From the NCBI GenBank assembly GCA_016841875.1, contig JAENYG010000001.1:1-64000 (forward strand): a DNA stretch of 64,000 bases, in the 5' to 3' direction. The notes under the pieces are model-generated. The model was not told the origin of the DNA. It did not search any database and was given only the letters and a program-made list of their open reading frames with translations. Position 1 is the stretch's first letter, and each line of letters begins with the position of its first letter. Shown one piece after another: positions 24,317-33,933 of this stretch. A program made the position numbers and the translations under genes. This DNA is from Syntrophomonas sp. GTDB lineage: Bacteria; Bacillota; Syntrophomonadia; Syntrophomonadales; Syntrophomonadaceae.

Positions 24317-25828
24317 ATGGTCATTGCTACGATGGTGGCTATGATCGGACGTTTTATTAGAATACCTTATGCTCTGGCTCTGGTTATTACCGGCTTAATA
24401 ATTGCACCCTTTCATGTTCTGCCGCAAATACAACTGGAGCCGCACATTTTGTTCACCGTTTTTCTTCCTCCTCTATTATTTGAATCAGCCATAAGTATTC
24501 GAGTTCGGCTTCTAAAAGAAAATGCTTTGCCTATTAGCATTTTTGCCCTGGCCGGAACTCTGATCTCCACTCTGGTAGTGGGGTATGCCGTATCCTGGCT
24601 GCTTAACCTCCCACTGGCTGTAGGTCTGGTATTTGGAGCGTTGATATCTCCCACCGATCCAATATCGGTCATTGCAATTTTTAGGGAATTAGGAGTAGGT
24701 AAGCGTTTATCCCTGATTATGGAATCTGAAAGCCTGTTCAACGATGGGGTGGCTATAGTACTATTTACTCTGCTGGTGAATTATGCTTCTGGCCAGGAAA
24801 TCTCCATGTTGGGTGGTATTCAGTCGTTTCTTCTAGTGGTTTTTGGCGGAGTATTGATAGGTGGAGGTCTTGGTTTTGTAGCCTCTCGATTGACTCGGGA
24901 ATTTAACGACCATTTGTTTGAAATCATGCTGACCACCATAGCAGCATTCGGCGCATACTTGAGTGCAGAGACCCTGCATGTATCAGGAGTTATAGCAGTA
25001 GTTGCCGCCGGATTGGTGATGGGTAGTTATGGTATGCGAACCGGCATGTCACCGTCTACCCGGCTGGCGGTCAATTCTTTCTGGGAGTACCTGGCTTTTG
25101 CCGTTAATTCGGTGGTATTTTTATTGGTTGGTTTTGAAGTTGCTCTGGTTGACCTGACTATACGGGGGGCAGATGTAGCGCTGGCCATCCTTGCGGTTCT
25201 GGTCGGGAGAGCGGCAGCTGTATATCTTTTATCCCCGCTGGTTAACAGACTTAAAGGGGATATCCCTTTCAACTGGCAGCATGTGCTGTTCTGGGGTGGA
25301 CTGCGGGGTGCGATTCCTATGGCTCTGGTACTGGGATTGGGAACAAATTTCCCGCATCGTTCCGAACTGCTGTTGATTACCTTTGGTGTAGTCTTATTCT
25401 CCCTGCTGGTACAGGGCCTCAGTATTAAACCTTTGATCAGAAGCCTGGGGCTGGCTAACAAAGGCAGCCTGCTGGCTGAATACGGCCGTCTGGCCAGCCA
25501 GCTTCTAGCCGGAGAAGCAGCGATAAAGGAACTGAAGCGCTTAAGAAATAATAAATCATTATCTTCCGGCACCTATGATGTTCTTTACCAGGAATATAGA
25601 GAACGGCTGGAAGATATCGAACTGCTTCTGGAAACCATGAATCAGAATGAAATTATTTTAAACATGACCCTGGAAAATAAAGCCCGCATCCAGGCTTTGC
25701 AGACGGAGAAAAGCGCACTGCAGGAAGCAATGCGCCGGGGTATGATCGATGATAAAGATCTGCAGGTTTTGAGTGCCAGGATAGATTATGAGCTGGATAC
25801 CTTGCGTCAGAAAACCCGTGATGAATAG
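24317..25828 (+). CDS. CPA1-family Na+/H+ antiporter (NhaP-like)
   Basis: This protein of at least 503 residues has about 12 helices and the CPA1 motifs (PPLLFESAI; GALISPTDPISV; SLFNDGVAIVLF; WGGLRGAIPMALVL). The two acidic residues for cation exchange (SPTDP and FNDG) are present. A cytoplasmic coiled C-terminus follows (residues 390-503). It exchanges Na+ for H+ across the cytoplasmic membrane. The first helix seems truncated at ATG 24317: coding-like sequence (ETGAFNFTTFFWLM) extends upstream to an ATT at 24257, with AGGGAAG before it and no ATG, GTG or TTG in between. An ATT start is possible. Confidence 0.88.
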   Translation: MVIATMVAMIGRFIRIPYALALVITGLIIAPFHVLPQIQLEPHILFTVFLPPLLFESAISIRVRLLKENALPISIFALAGTLISTLVVGYAVSWLLNLPLAVGLVFGALISPTDPISVIAIFRELGVGKRLSLIMESESLFNDGVAIVLFTLLVNYASGQEISMLGGIQSFLLVVFGGVLIGGGLGFVASRLTREFNDHLFEIMLTTIAAFGAYLSAETLHVSGVIAVVAAGLVMGSYGMRTGMSPSTRLAVNSFWEYLAFAVNSVVFLLVGFEVALVDLTIRGADVALAILAVLVGRAAAVYLLSPLVNRLKGDIPFNWQHVLFWGGLRGAIPMALVLGLGTNFPHRSELLLITFGVVLFSLLVQGLSIKPLIRSLGLANKGSLLAEYGRLASQLLAGEAAIKELKRLRNNKSLSSGTYDVLYQEYRERLEDIELLLETMNQNEIILNMTLENKARIQALQTEKSALQEAMRRGMIDDKDLQVLSARIDYELDTLRQKTRDE

Positions 25829-25843
25829 CCATCATCCAGTGAA

Positions 25844-26194
25844 TCAAACTGGAGTTTGGGTTTCCGAATCTGTAGTTATTGAGTTCTCACCAATTATTTC
25901 ACCCCCATTGGAATAGCTGCTGCTATAACTGTAGTTATTAGTCTTATATTTTTCATGGATTATTGCGGCGGTTATCTCATGTCCAAAATATCCGCCCAGT
26001 ATTATTGCCATCAGGTAAGCAATGGTTTTAACCAGTTCTAACGCTTGAGGTTGAGTTAAGGCCTTGTAACAAGCGTAGAAGAACCCCAGGGTAAAGAATA
26101 TGGCTAACAAGTCTTTGAAGCTGAAGGTATACGGACTATTATAGAATTCCGGACTTAATCTGGGTCTTTTTATATATTTCCTTATGGAATTCAT
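25844..26194 (-). CDS. Small membrane protein of unknown function
   Basis: This 116-residue protein starts at ATG 26194 behind an AGGAGTGA ribosome site. One or two membrane helices are predicted (LLAIFFTLGFFYACYKAL; TIAYLMAIILGGYFGHEI), then a Tyr/Ser-rich polar tail. It resembles holin-like or phage-associated small proteins only loosely; I do not assign a family. It converges with the antiporter gene, 15 bases apart. Confidence 0.6.
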   Translation of the reverse strand: MNSIRKYIKRPRLSPEFYNSPYTFSFKDLLAIFFTLGFFYACYKALTQPQALELVKTIAYLMAIILGGYFGHEITAAIIHEKYKTNNYSYSSSYSNGGEIIGENSITTDSETQTPV

Positions 26195-26743
26195 ACTATC
26201 ACTCCTGGTCGGTACCAAGTTTGCTACTTGCAATACATTCCAAACCTACCATTTAGCGGGTAGATGTCTAATATATGTATATCCTTCTGCCCATAGAAAG
26301 GTGACTGTATACCTGCAAATTTGTTGCTGAGAAATAGGGCCAATAATTAATCCAACATTGGATGTTGACATACTGGTAATGCCTTTAGAACACTTGATCA
26401 TAAAGCCTATGCCATTTCATTACCCTTCGGGCAAACTTATACTCCCGCTGGTTGTGATTAATAACTCTTATTAGCCACTCGAGGCATAATATTCAAGCCT
26501 TTAAGGTGCCCTTATATTCAAGCTGATTCTAGTTTCAAATTAATTCCAAACCTGGATGAGTCAAGGATTGGTCCCCTTAACTCATTAAGAAAATTGTTAA
26601 TTATGCCCATAAAATCTGATATTATGAGTACAAGCCTGTAAGCTGGTACATATTAAACCTAGTTATCACTCTAAACATTAAAGGGTAAAATATGCTTATC
26701 CAGCCTCTTAGCCAACTAATTTGACCTGGAAGGATGAAGTTTA
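26195..26743. other. Intergenic DNA with no visible gene
   Basis: This 549-base AT-rich stretch must contain leftward and rightward promoters for the flanking genes. I found no open frame, RNA or repeat I can support. Confidence 0.4.
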
Positions 26744-28066
26744 GTGGAATTATTAATGAGTATAATAAAAATATCAGGAGCCCTCCTCCTGATTCTTTTT
26801 AATGGGGTGTTTGTGGCAGCAGAGTTTGCATTTGTAAAAGTACGGCCTACCCGAATATCGCAGCTGATCGCGGAAGGTAATAAAAAAGCTCTCGCCGTAA
26901 AGGAATGCATAGAAAATATAGATGCTTATCTCTCTGTTAGTCAGCTAGGAATAACCCTGGCCAGCCTGGGCTTAGGATGGCTGGGTGAGCCGGCCGTAGC
27001 GGACCTGATCCGGCCCTTGTTTTTCAGCTGGGGCCTGACATCCACTACCCTGGTGAATTCTATTTCATTTGTGATTGCCTTCAGCGTTATTACTTTTTTG
27101 CATGTGGTCTTCGGGGAACAGGCACCCAAAACGTTTTCCATCCAGAGAGCAGAGTCCATATCTCTTAAGCTAGCCCCCACCATGCGAATTTTTTATCGCA
27201 TCTTTTATCCTGCAGTGGCACTTTTAAATAATTCTGCCAACCGGGTAGTCATGTGGATGGGTTTTCAGCCCAACACCGAAGGGGCCCTAACCCATACCGA
27301 AGAAGAAATAAGTATGATTATTACTGACAGCTACAATGACGGCCAAATCAGACAGGTTGAAAAAGATCTGCTGCAGAATGTTTTCCGCTTTGAAAGGCTG
27401 GTCGCCTATGATATTATGGTGCCCCGCCCGGAAGTGGTATACCTGGATACCACCATCAGTGTTCATGATAATATCCAACGGGCCCGGGAAGCAGGCCATA
27501 CTCGCTTTCCCCTTTGTGAAGGCAACCCGGACCGGATAATAGGAGTAGTAAATATTAAAGACCTGATCTATATGGATATAGAAAAGGTATCTAACATCGG
27601 TGACATTAAACGTGAAGCCCTTTTTATACCGGAAAGCATGACTTTGGATCGTATGCTGACCGAGTTTCAGCGCCATCACCAACACTTAGCCTTAGTTATA
27701 GACGAATACGGGGATATCGCTGGCATAGTGACCCTGGAAAACGTACTGGAAGAACTGGTGGGGGAAATACAAGATGAATTCGATGACGAGGACCCAGATT
27801 TAGAGCTGGAAGAAGATGGGGCCATGCTGGTGAGCGGCCGGATGATTATAGATGATGTGATCGAAAAACTGGGGTTAAATGTCTCAGACAATGAGGAATA
27901 CAACACTCTAGCGGGTCTGGTTTTGGAGAAAATCGGCAAGAAACCCCACGAAGGAGATGTTGTATATGTGGACGGCACCAAGCTAGAAGTAGTGAAAATG
28001 AAAGGTATGCGAATTGACCGTATTCGGGTTCACCCAGCTGAACCGCTTCATAATGATTTAACCTAG
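26744..28066 (+). CDS. CNNM/CorC (HlyC-type) membrane protein with CBS domains
   Basis: This 440-residue protein has the DUF21 membrane domain (about 1-200; GVFVAAEFAFVKVRPTR, QLGITLASLGLGWLGEPAV, HVVFGEQAPK), a CBS pair (about 215-340; DIMVPRPEVVYLD, LVIDEYGDIAGIVTLENVLEELVGEI) and a C-terminal CorC_HlyC domain (EYNTLAGLVLEKIGKKP). Members are linked to Mg2+/Co2+ efflux or Na+-driven transport. The start is a GTG with GGAAGGA upstream; the ATG four codons on is an alternative. Older databases call it a haemolysin, which is unlikely. Confidence 0.88.
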   Translation: MELLMSIIKISGALLLILFNGVFVAAEFAFVKVRPTRISQLIAEGNKKALAVKECIENIDAYLSVSQLGITLASLGLGWLGEPAVADLIRPLFFSWGLTSTTLVNSISFVIAFSVITFLHVVFGEQAPKTFSIQRAESISLKLAPTMRIFYRIFYPAVALLNNSANRVVMWMGFQPNTEGALTHTEEEISMIITDSYNDGQIRQVEKDLLQNVFRFERLVAYDIMVPRPEVVYLDTTISVHDNIQRAREAGHTRFPLCEGNPDRIIGVVNIKDLIYMDIEKVSNIGDIKREALFIPESMTLDRMLTEFQRHHQHLALVIDEYGDIAGIVTLENVLEELVGEIQDEFDDEDPDLELEEDGAMLVSGRMIIDDVIEKLGLNVSDNEEYNTLAGLVLEKIGKKPHEGDVVYVDGTKLEVVKMKGMRIDRIRVHPAEPLHNDLT

Positions 28067-28134
28067 TGGTATGTAATCTGATTAAAGGGGCTTATGCCTG
28101 GTTAAGAGTTATTAGAGTTCCCACTGCCAGCTGA

Positions 28135-28169
28135 CAAAACAAAAAGCCGCCTGCTAATAACTGGCGGCT
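28135..28169 (-). terminator. Terminator of the his operon
   Basis: AGCCGCC (28145-28151) and GGCGGCT (28163-28169) form a stem. On the minus strand it is followed by TTTTTGTTTTG. It starts 16 bases past the hisIE stop. Confidence 0.88.
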
Positions 28170-28184
28170 GCTTCTGAGAACAAT

Positions 28185-28838
28185 TTAGCGACGCGATTTC
28201 AATTCGGCAAAGATCTCACCCAAATCCACTCCCTGTTCCACCAGTAGTACCAGGAGATGATACAGCAAGTCTGAGGTTTCATATATAACTTCTGATTTTT
28301 CTCGGTTCTTGGCAGCTATGATAACTTCCGCATTCTCCTCGCCCACCTTTTTAAGAATCTTGTCCAGTCCCTTCTGGAACAGGTAGGTGGTATAAGATCC
28401 TTCCGGCATCTTAACCTGGCGATCCTTAATAATTTCATACAGCTCATATAATATAGCCGGGCTGCTTTGGGCAGATTCATAAACCCGATTCAAATCAAAA
28501 ACCTGTTCTTCCACTTCCTGGCCATTAATATTTCTAAAAAAGCAGGAGTAATGTCCAGTATGACATGCCACCCCGGTCTGCTCCACTTTTATTAGTACCG
28601 AGTCTTCATCGCAATCATACAGTATCTCTTTAACTTTCTGTACGTGGCCGGAGCTTTCCCCTTTCATCCACAGTTCCTGCCGGCTGCGGGAATAGAACCA
28701 GGTCTTACCTGTTTCTATAGTTTTGGTCAGGGCTTCTTTATTCATGTAAGCCAGCATAAGAACCTGACCGCTGATGCAATCCTGGATAACAGCCGGAATT
28801 AGTCCGGCCTGTTTTTTAAAATCAATTTTTTCTATCAT
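28185..28838 (-). CDS. hisIE: Phosphoribosyl-AMP cyclohydrolase / phosphoribosyl-ATP pyrophosphohydrolase
   Basis: This 217-residue bifunctional enzyme performs steps 2 and 3 of histidine synthesis. The HisI domain (about 1-110) has the zinc/catalytic motifs [24 protein letters not shown] and [12 protein letters not shown]. The HisE domain (about 115-217) has [13 protein letters not shown] and [14 protein letters not shown]. It overlaps hisF by one base. It is the last gene of the array. Confidence 0.95.
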   Translation of the reverse strand: MIEKIDFKKQAGLIPAVIQDCISGQVLMLAYMNKEALTKTIETGKTWFYSRSRQELWMKGESSGHVQKVKEILYDCDEDSVLIKVEQTGVACHTGHYSCFFRNINGQEVEEQVFDLNRVYESAQSSPAILYELYEIIKDRQVKMPEGSYTTYLFQKGLDKILKKVGEENAEVIIAAKNREKSEVIYETSDLLYHLLVLLVEQGVDLGEIFAELKSRR

Positions 28839-29593
28839 TATCTGACTGGTACTCCTTTTTCTTTTAAATAATTTTTGGCTTCATCTATGGTATATTCACG
28901 GTAATGAAAAATGGATGCACACAAAACCGCATCTGCTCGACCATACTCTATCCCCTCATAGAGGTGCTCCAAATTTCCTGCTCCCCCTGAAGCGATAACC
29001 GGTATGCCTACCGAGTCGCTGATGGCATGAGTCAATCTCAAGTCGTAGCCATCTTTGGTGCCATCCTTATCCATACTGGTGAGCAGAATTTCACCCGCCC
29101 CCATCTTTTCCGCTTTTTGTGCCCACTCCACAGCATCCAGTCCCGTCGGAACTCTTCCTCCATTCACATATACTTCCCAGCTGCTTTCGTCCTTCATGCG
29201 GGCATCGATGGCTACCACTATGCACTGGCTGCCGAATTTCCGAGCCCCTTCTCCGATCAGGTCAGGGTTTCTTACGGCGGCAGAGTTAATCGATACTTTA
29301 TCTGCCCCGGCTACCAGTATACTGCGTATATCATCTATATTACCAATTCCACCACCTACTGCAAAAGGTATAAATACCTGCTGGGCAGTCTCTCGGACCA
29401 CCTCGATCATAGTTTTTCTGCCTTCGTGGGATGCGCTGATATCCAGAAAAACCAGTTCATCAGCACCTTCTCTATCATAGAATGCTGCCAATTCAACCGG
29501 GTCTCCTGCGTCCTGCAGGTTAATAAAATTAATTCCTTTAACTACTCTGCCCTCATGAACATCCAGACAGGGAATAATTCTCTTGGCCAGCAT
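28838..29593 (-). CDS. hisF: Imidazole glycerol phosphate synthase, cyclase subunit
   Basis: This 251-residue (beta/alpha)8 barrel has both catalytic aspartates in their usual places ([14 protein letters not shown] and VVAIDARM) and the phosphate sites (GGGIG, ASGGAG). With HisH it makes imidazole glycerol phosphate and releases AICAR, which PurH, encoded upstream in the same array, consumes. Confidence 0.96.
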   Translation of the reverse strand: MLAKRIIPCLDVHEGRVVKGINFINLQDAGDPVELAAFYDREGADELVFLDISASHEGRKTMIEVVRETAQQVFIPFAVGGGIGNIDDIRSILVAGADKVSINSAAVRNPDLIGEGARKFGSQCIVVAIDARMKDESSWEVYVNGGRVPTGLDAVEWAQKAEKMGAGEILLTSMDKDGTKDGYDLRLTHAISDSVGIPVIASGGAGNLEHLYEGIEYGRADAVLCASIFHYREYTIDEAKNYLKEKGVPVR

Positions 29594-29630
29594 ATGCTCC
29601 CCTCCTCCCAGCTCTTTGCTTCTATCTTGA

Positions 29631-30359
29631 TCAATCTTCTGCAGCTCGTAATGCTTCGGGAAGATTTATTTTACCATCGTATAATGCTTTTCCTATAATT
29701 GCCCCCACAACTCCGAAGGGTTCAATAGCTTTAAGATCTTTTATATTTTGCGGACTGGAAACCCCTCCTGAGGCAATGATTTTTAGACCCGTTTGTTCAG
29801 CCATTTGCCGGGTCGATTCCAGGTTAGGTCCGGTCAAAAGCCCATCTCTGCTTATATCGGTGAAAACGCAGGTGGCAATCCCCATGCTTTTCATACTATG
29901 CCCGAATTCCATGGCACTCAAGGCAGAAGTTTCTACCCATCCTTCCACCGCCACCATACCCTCCCGGGCATCTATACCCAGTACTATTTTTTCAGGTCCA
30001 AAGCGGTCCAGTAATTCTTTGACAAAATCAGGACTTTTAACTGCTCTGGTTCCTACAATAGCCCGGGCAGCGCCAAGTTTCAATACCCTGTGAACATCAT
30101 CTACACTGCGTAATCCTCCCCCTACCTGGAAAGGGATATTGATGCTGGCTGCAATTGCTTCAATTGCGGCTGCATTTTGGGGACTGCCAGTAAAGGCTCC
30201 GTCTAGATCGACAACATGCAGATAGCCAGCTCCCTGCTTTTCAAAGGAGGATGCCATCTGGGCAGGGATATCAGAATATACTGTTTTAGCATCGGCCCGA
30301 CCCTGTACCAATCTAACACACTGGCCGTCCTTAAGGTCAATAGCGGGATATATTATCAT
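29631..30359 (-). CDS. hisA: ProFAR isomerase
   Basis: This 242-residue barrel is homologous to HisF, with [17 protein letters not shown] (catalytic Asp near residue 7) and [14 protein letters not shown]. It performs the Amadori rearrangement of ProFAR to PRFAR. It lies 37 bases before hisF. A 247-base gap to hisH upstream holds no gene I can see. Confidence 0.95.
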   Translation of the reverse strand: MIIYPAIDLKDGQCVRLVQGRADAKTVYSDIPAQMASSFEKQGAGYLHVVDLDGAFTGSPQNAAAIEAIAASINIPFQVGGGLRSVDDVHRVLKLGAARAIVGTRAVKSPDFVKELLDRFGPEKIVLGIDAREGMVAVEGWVETSALSAMEFGHSMKSMGIATCVFTDISRDGLLTGPNLESTRQMAEQTGLKIIASGGVSSPQNIKDLKAIEPFGVVGAIIGKALYDGKINLPEALRAAED

Positions 30360-30606
30360 CGATTATTACACCTCATTATATCTTTACTCGGCCAGCTTAA
30401 AAAGGCCTGTGGAAAATTCTCACCTGCCCAGGGAGGATCGTTTTCAAACAGAATGCAGCCGGGTAAGACGATTCAGTTACTGTACTGCCTGCTTTAAATA
30501 CATAAACACTATAAGACATGCAGTTATCACTTTTTTACATTGGATACCAGCCGCCAACGAGTTTTGAATACCGAGCGTCCCACCCAGAAACTTCATCAGG
30601 GGATCA

Positions 30607-31212
30607 TTAAATGCCGGCGAAGTTCTGCAGCACCTGCAGCCCTACCTGACCTGATTTCTCGGGATGAAACTGGGTAGCAAATATATTATTCTGCTCAACC
30701 GCGCATACGAAATCAATTCCATAATCGCTGTGCGCAGCTATGACTCCATCATCATCGGGAAGCACATAATAAGAATGCACAAAGTAGAAGTGGCTGCCGG
30801 CCGGCAGACCTTTAAACAGCCGGCTGTTATCACGGGGATAGACCTGATTCCAGCCCATGTGCGGAACCTTATATTCTCGCGGCAGCTTAAATTTCACCAC
30901 CCGGCCTTTTATAATATCCAGACCTTGGTGTATACCATGTTCCTCACCTTGAGTAAAAAGCAGGTGCAGACCCAGGCATACACCCAGAAATGGTGTGCCC
31001 TGCCGTACTACTTCCTTTACCGTAACATCAAGTCCATAGTTACGAAGGTTATCCATTGCATCAGCAAAAGCGCCTACCCCCGGCAGTACTACCCGGTCCG
31101 CCTGTAGTATTTGTTCACTGCTGCTGCTTATAACTGCTTCATAACCAAGTTTAATAAAGGCATTCCTGACGCTGGCCAGGTTGCCAACACCATAATCTAT
31201 TATAGCTATCAA
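30607..31212 (-). CDS. hisH: Imidazole glycerol phosphate synthase, glutaminase subunit
   Basis: This 201-residue class I amidotransferase has Cys in GVCLGLHLL and the His/Glu pair in FATQFHPEKS. It supplies ammonia to HisF. No hisC aminotransferase occurs anywhere in the array, so that step must be encoded elsewhere. Confidence 0.95.
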   Translation of the reverse strand: MIAIIDYGVGNLASVRNAFIKLGYEAVISSSSEQILQADRVVLPGVGAFADAMDNLRNYGLDVTVKEVVRQGTPFLGVCLGLHLLFTQGEEHGIHQGLDIIKGRVVKFKLPREYKVPHMGWNQVYPRDNSRLFKGLPAGSHFYFVHSYYVLPDDDGVIAAHSDYGIDFVCAVEQNNIFATQFHPEKSGQVGLQVLQNFAGI

Positions 31213-31260
31213 ATTTACTCCCCCCGGATTTTGAACCTTGTGGCAATTACTGCCGTTCTT

Positions 31261-31857
31261 CTAAAGCTTGCCCTTGGAAGACCATATTCCTTCCATGCGT
31301 GGTTCTATCTCTATGGCTGCTTTTAAAGCGCGGGCAAATGCTTTAAAAATAGATTCCAGTATATGATGAGAGTTGCTTCCCCTTAAAACATCGATATGAA
31401 TTCCCATCCGAGAGCTATTGGCTACTGCTCTGAAGAACTCCTGGGCATTTTCCGTGGCAAAATTACCGATCAAGCTTCTATCTAATTCGGCATTATAAAT
31501 TAGCATGGAGCGGCCGGAAAGATCCAGCACTACCCTGCTCAGGGCCTCATCCATCGGGATAGTGGCTTCCCCATATCTGCGAATACCTCTTTTTTCCCCC
31601 AGAGCCTGGTCCAAGGCCTGCCCCAAACATATCCCAATATCCTCCACGGTGTGGTGATCATCTACTTCAATATCTCCCCGGGCAGTGACCTTCAAATCAC
31701 ACAGACTGTGCAGTGAAAGCAGGGTCAGCATATGGCTTAAGAACGGTATCTCGGTATCGATTTGATGGCTGCCAGTCCCATCCAGGTCCAACTGCAGCAG
31801 AACCTCGGTTTCATTGGTTCTTCTCTGTACTTCCGCTGTTCTTACTCTTTCCATCAA
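31261..31857 (-). CDS. hisB: Imidazoleglycerol-phosphate dehydratase
   Basis: This 198-residue monofunctional HisB has the two metal-binding histidine motifs (DDHHTVEDIGI; GSNSHHILESIFKAFARAL) and no phosphatase domain. It overlaps hisD by four bases. The N-terminus (ERVRTAEVQRRTNET) is typical. Confidence 0.95.
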   Translation of the reverse strand: MMERVRTAEVQRRTNETEVLLQLDLDGTGSHQIDTEIPFLSHMLTLLSLHSLCDLKVTARGDIEVDDHHTVEDIGICLGQALDQALGEKRGIRRYGEATIPMDEALSRVVLDLSGRSMLIYNAELDRSLIGNFATENAQEFFRAVANSSRMGIHIDVLRGSNSHHILESIFKAFARALKAAIEIEPRMEGIWSSKGKL

Positions 31858-33146
31858 TTATCACTATCCTTTCTAACTCTGATCGAATTAGCATGAGCAC
31901 TAAGTCCTTCAACCTGGGCCAGTTTAATAATTTGATCCGCATCCTCTTTTATCCCTTGTTCCGAGAAGTAAACCAGACTGGAAGCCTTGGTAAAAGTATC
32001 AACGCTGACTGGCGAGTAAAACCGGGCGGTCCCCCCGGTGGGCAGGATATGATTGGGTCCGGCAAAGTAGTCTCCGACTGGTTCTGGTGTATAGCGACCC
32101 ATAAAAATTGCTCCGGCGTTTCTTATTTTACTGAGCAGATCAAAAGGATGTTCAACCATTAATTCTAGATGTTCCGGAGCTATCAGGTTGGCAACCTCAC
32201 ATGCCTCTTTCATATTATCCACTAGTATCAAAGCCCCGTAGCTGTTAAGAGCTTGCTCTATAATATCCCGGCGGGAAAGATTCTGGATCTGCCTGTTTAG
32301 TTCCTCTTCCACCCGGTCCAATAATTCCGTATCAGTGCTTACCAGAATACTGCGAGCCAGCACATCGTGTTCGGCCTGGGACATCATATCAGCTGCTGCA
32401 TATATTGGGTCGGCCTTGTCATCTGCAAGGATTAATATTTCACTGGGGCCCGCCAGCATGTCAATATTTACATCTCCATAGACCATTTTCTTAGCCAGGG
32501 TTACATATATATTGCCGGGTCCGCTTATCAAGTCTACTTTTCTAATAGTCTCGGTTCCCCAGGCCAGAGCGAATATTGCGTGCGCACCGCCCATCTTATA
32601 CACTTCCTGCAGACCCAATTCATTAGCTGCTACCAGGGTATAAGGATTCATCTTACCGTCTTGGCCCGGGGGGCTAACCATAACTATCTCTTCTACGCCC
32701 GCTACCTGTGCCGGTATTGCGTTCATCAATACTGAAGAAGGATATGCTGCCGTACCTCCAGGAACATAAACCCCGACTCTTTCCAGGGGGCGAAAAATCT
32801 GGCCCAGGATACAGCCTCTTTCGTCTGGTTCCATCCAGGAATTTTTCAGCTGGCGGGAATGAAAGGCTGCTATGTTATCAATGGCTGCCCGCAGGGCAAA
32901 TATATATTCATCATCCACGGCATCATAGGCTGCTTCAAATTCTGCCTCACTGACCATGAAATTGTCTTCATTTATGGCGGCGCCGTCAAATTTCAAGTTA
33001 AAATCAAATATAGCCTGGTTGCCTCTTTGTTTTACTTCCCGGCTAATCTCTTTTACACTATCTTCATACTTCTTCATATCATCATAGTTGGACTGTAGAA
33101 AACTTCCTAATTCTGGACTTGAGGCTTTGATCCTGCGCAATTTCAT
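31854..33146 (-). CDS. hisD: Histidinol dehydrogenase
   Basis: This 430-residue zinc enzyme performs the last two oxidations to histidine. Visible motifs are YVPGGTAAYPSSVLM, DLISGPGNIYVT, DMLAGPSEIL, DMMSQAEHD and the C-terminal Zn ligand region (GLSAHANSIRVR). It overlaps hisB by four bases, and the hisG stop overlaps its start by four. Confidence 0.96.
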   Translation of the reverse strand: MKLRRIKASSPELGSFLQSNYDDMKKYEDSVKEISREVKQRGNQAIFDFNLKFDGAAINEDNFMVSEAEFEAAYDAVDDEYIFALRAAIDNIAAFHSRQLKNSWMEPDERGCILGQIFRPLERVGVYVPGGTAAYPSSVLMNAIPAQVAGVEEIVMVSPPGQDGKMNPYTLVAANELGLQEVYKMGGAHAIFALAWGTETIRKVDLISGPGNIYVTLAKKMVYGDVNIDMLAGPSEILILADDKADPIYAAADMMSQAEHDVLARSILVSTDTELLDRVEEELNRQIQNLSRRDIIEQALNSYGALILVDNMKEACEVANLIAPEHLELMVEHPFDLLSKIRNAGAIFMGRYTPEPVGDYFAGPNHILPTGGTARFYSPVSVDTFTKASSLVYFSEQGIKEDADQIIKLAQVEGLSAHANSIRVRKDSDN

Positions 33147-33799
33147 GTGCTGTCCCCACCTTTCACTATTTCCTGCATGTTTTCGATTAGAGGCTGAATG
33201 TTCTCGTGTTTAGTCCGGTAACTAACCCGATTGCAAATAAGTCTGGTGGTAGAATCCATTATTTTCACCAACTCTACCAGGTTATTCTCTTTAAGAGTAC
33301 GCCCGGTAGAAACCAGGTCAACAATCATATCCGCCAGCCCCATCAAAGGTGCCAGTTCTACGTTACCATGCAGCTTGATGACATCCACCTGCAGTCCCTG
33401 TTCGCGGAAGAACTTCTCCGCTATCAGAGGGAATTTACTGGCTACTCTACGGTAATTGAGTTCCCGGATATGTTTGTCTTTCATACTAGCCGGTACTGCA
33501 ACCACAAAGCGGCAGTAACCGTACTTTAAGTCCACCATTTCGAAAACATCTTTGGCCTGTTCTACAATTACATCTTTGCCCACTATCCCTAGATCAGCGG
33601 CGCCCTGTTCTACATAGGTAGGAACATCGGTGGGTCTGCACATCAGGTATTTAATACCCTCATCCTCATAAGTAAAAACCATATTGCGACTGTCTTCACT
33701 GAGCCCACTTACAGGCAGGCCCGCTTCCTTGAGCAGTTCAACCGTAGGTTTTAAAAGGGTCCCTTTTGATAAAGCAATAGTTAAATATTCCTGCTGCAT
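33143..33799 (-). CDS. hisG: ATP phosphoribosyltransferase, short form
   Basis: This 218-residue catalytic subunit lacks the C-terminal regulatory domain of long HisG and therefore needs HisZ, encoded just upstream. The PRPP-binding region DLVSTGRTLKENNL is visible. It condenses PRPP with ATP, the first and controlled step. PRPP is also the presumed ligand of the riboswitch at the head of the array. Confidence 0.95.
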   Translation of the reverse strand: MQQEYLTIALSKGTLLKPTVELLKEAGLPVSGLSEDSRNMVFTYEDEGIKYLMCRPTDVPTYVEQGAADLGIVGKDVIVEQAKDVFEMVDLKYGYCRFVVAVPASMKDKHIRELNYRRVASKFPLIAEKFFREQGLQVDVIKLHGNVELAPLMGLADMIVDLVSTGRTLKENNLVELVKIMDSTTRLICNRVSYRTKHENIQPLIENMQEIVKGGDST

Positions 33800-33876
33800 C
33801 TTTCTCCTCCATGTGTATTATTCAATATTTCAATGGACTTTCAACGGACTTCTAATCCGTGGTTTCTCCATAACCC

Positions 33877-33919
33877 GGGACATTCCTGCCACCGAGGGCC
33901 CTAAGGGTAGGTGTGTCCC
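33877..33919. repeat. Interrupted palindrome, GGGACATTCCT / AGGTGTGTCCC family
   Basis: GGGACATTCCTGCC and GGGTAGGTGTGTCCC face each other in the hisZ-hisG gap. The same arms recur several times at 35106-35294. Confidence 0.65.
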
Positions 33920-33933
33920 CTGACCTTAGTCGT

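Noticed and set aside
26744-28066. Haemolysin
   Set aside because: The name is a legacy label. The domains are DUF21, CBS and CorC_HlyC, which point to ion transport.
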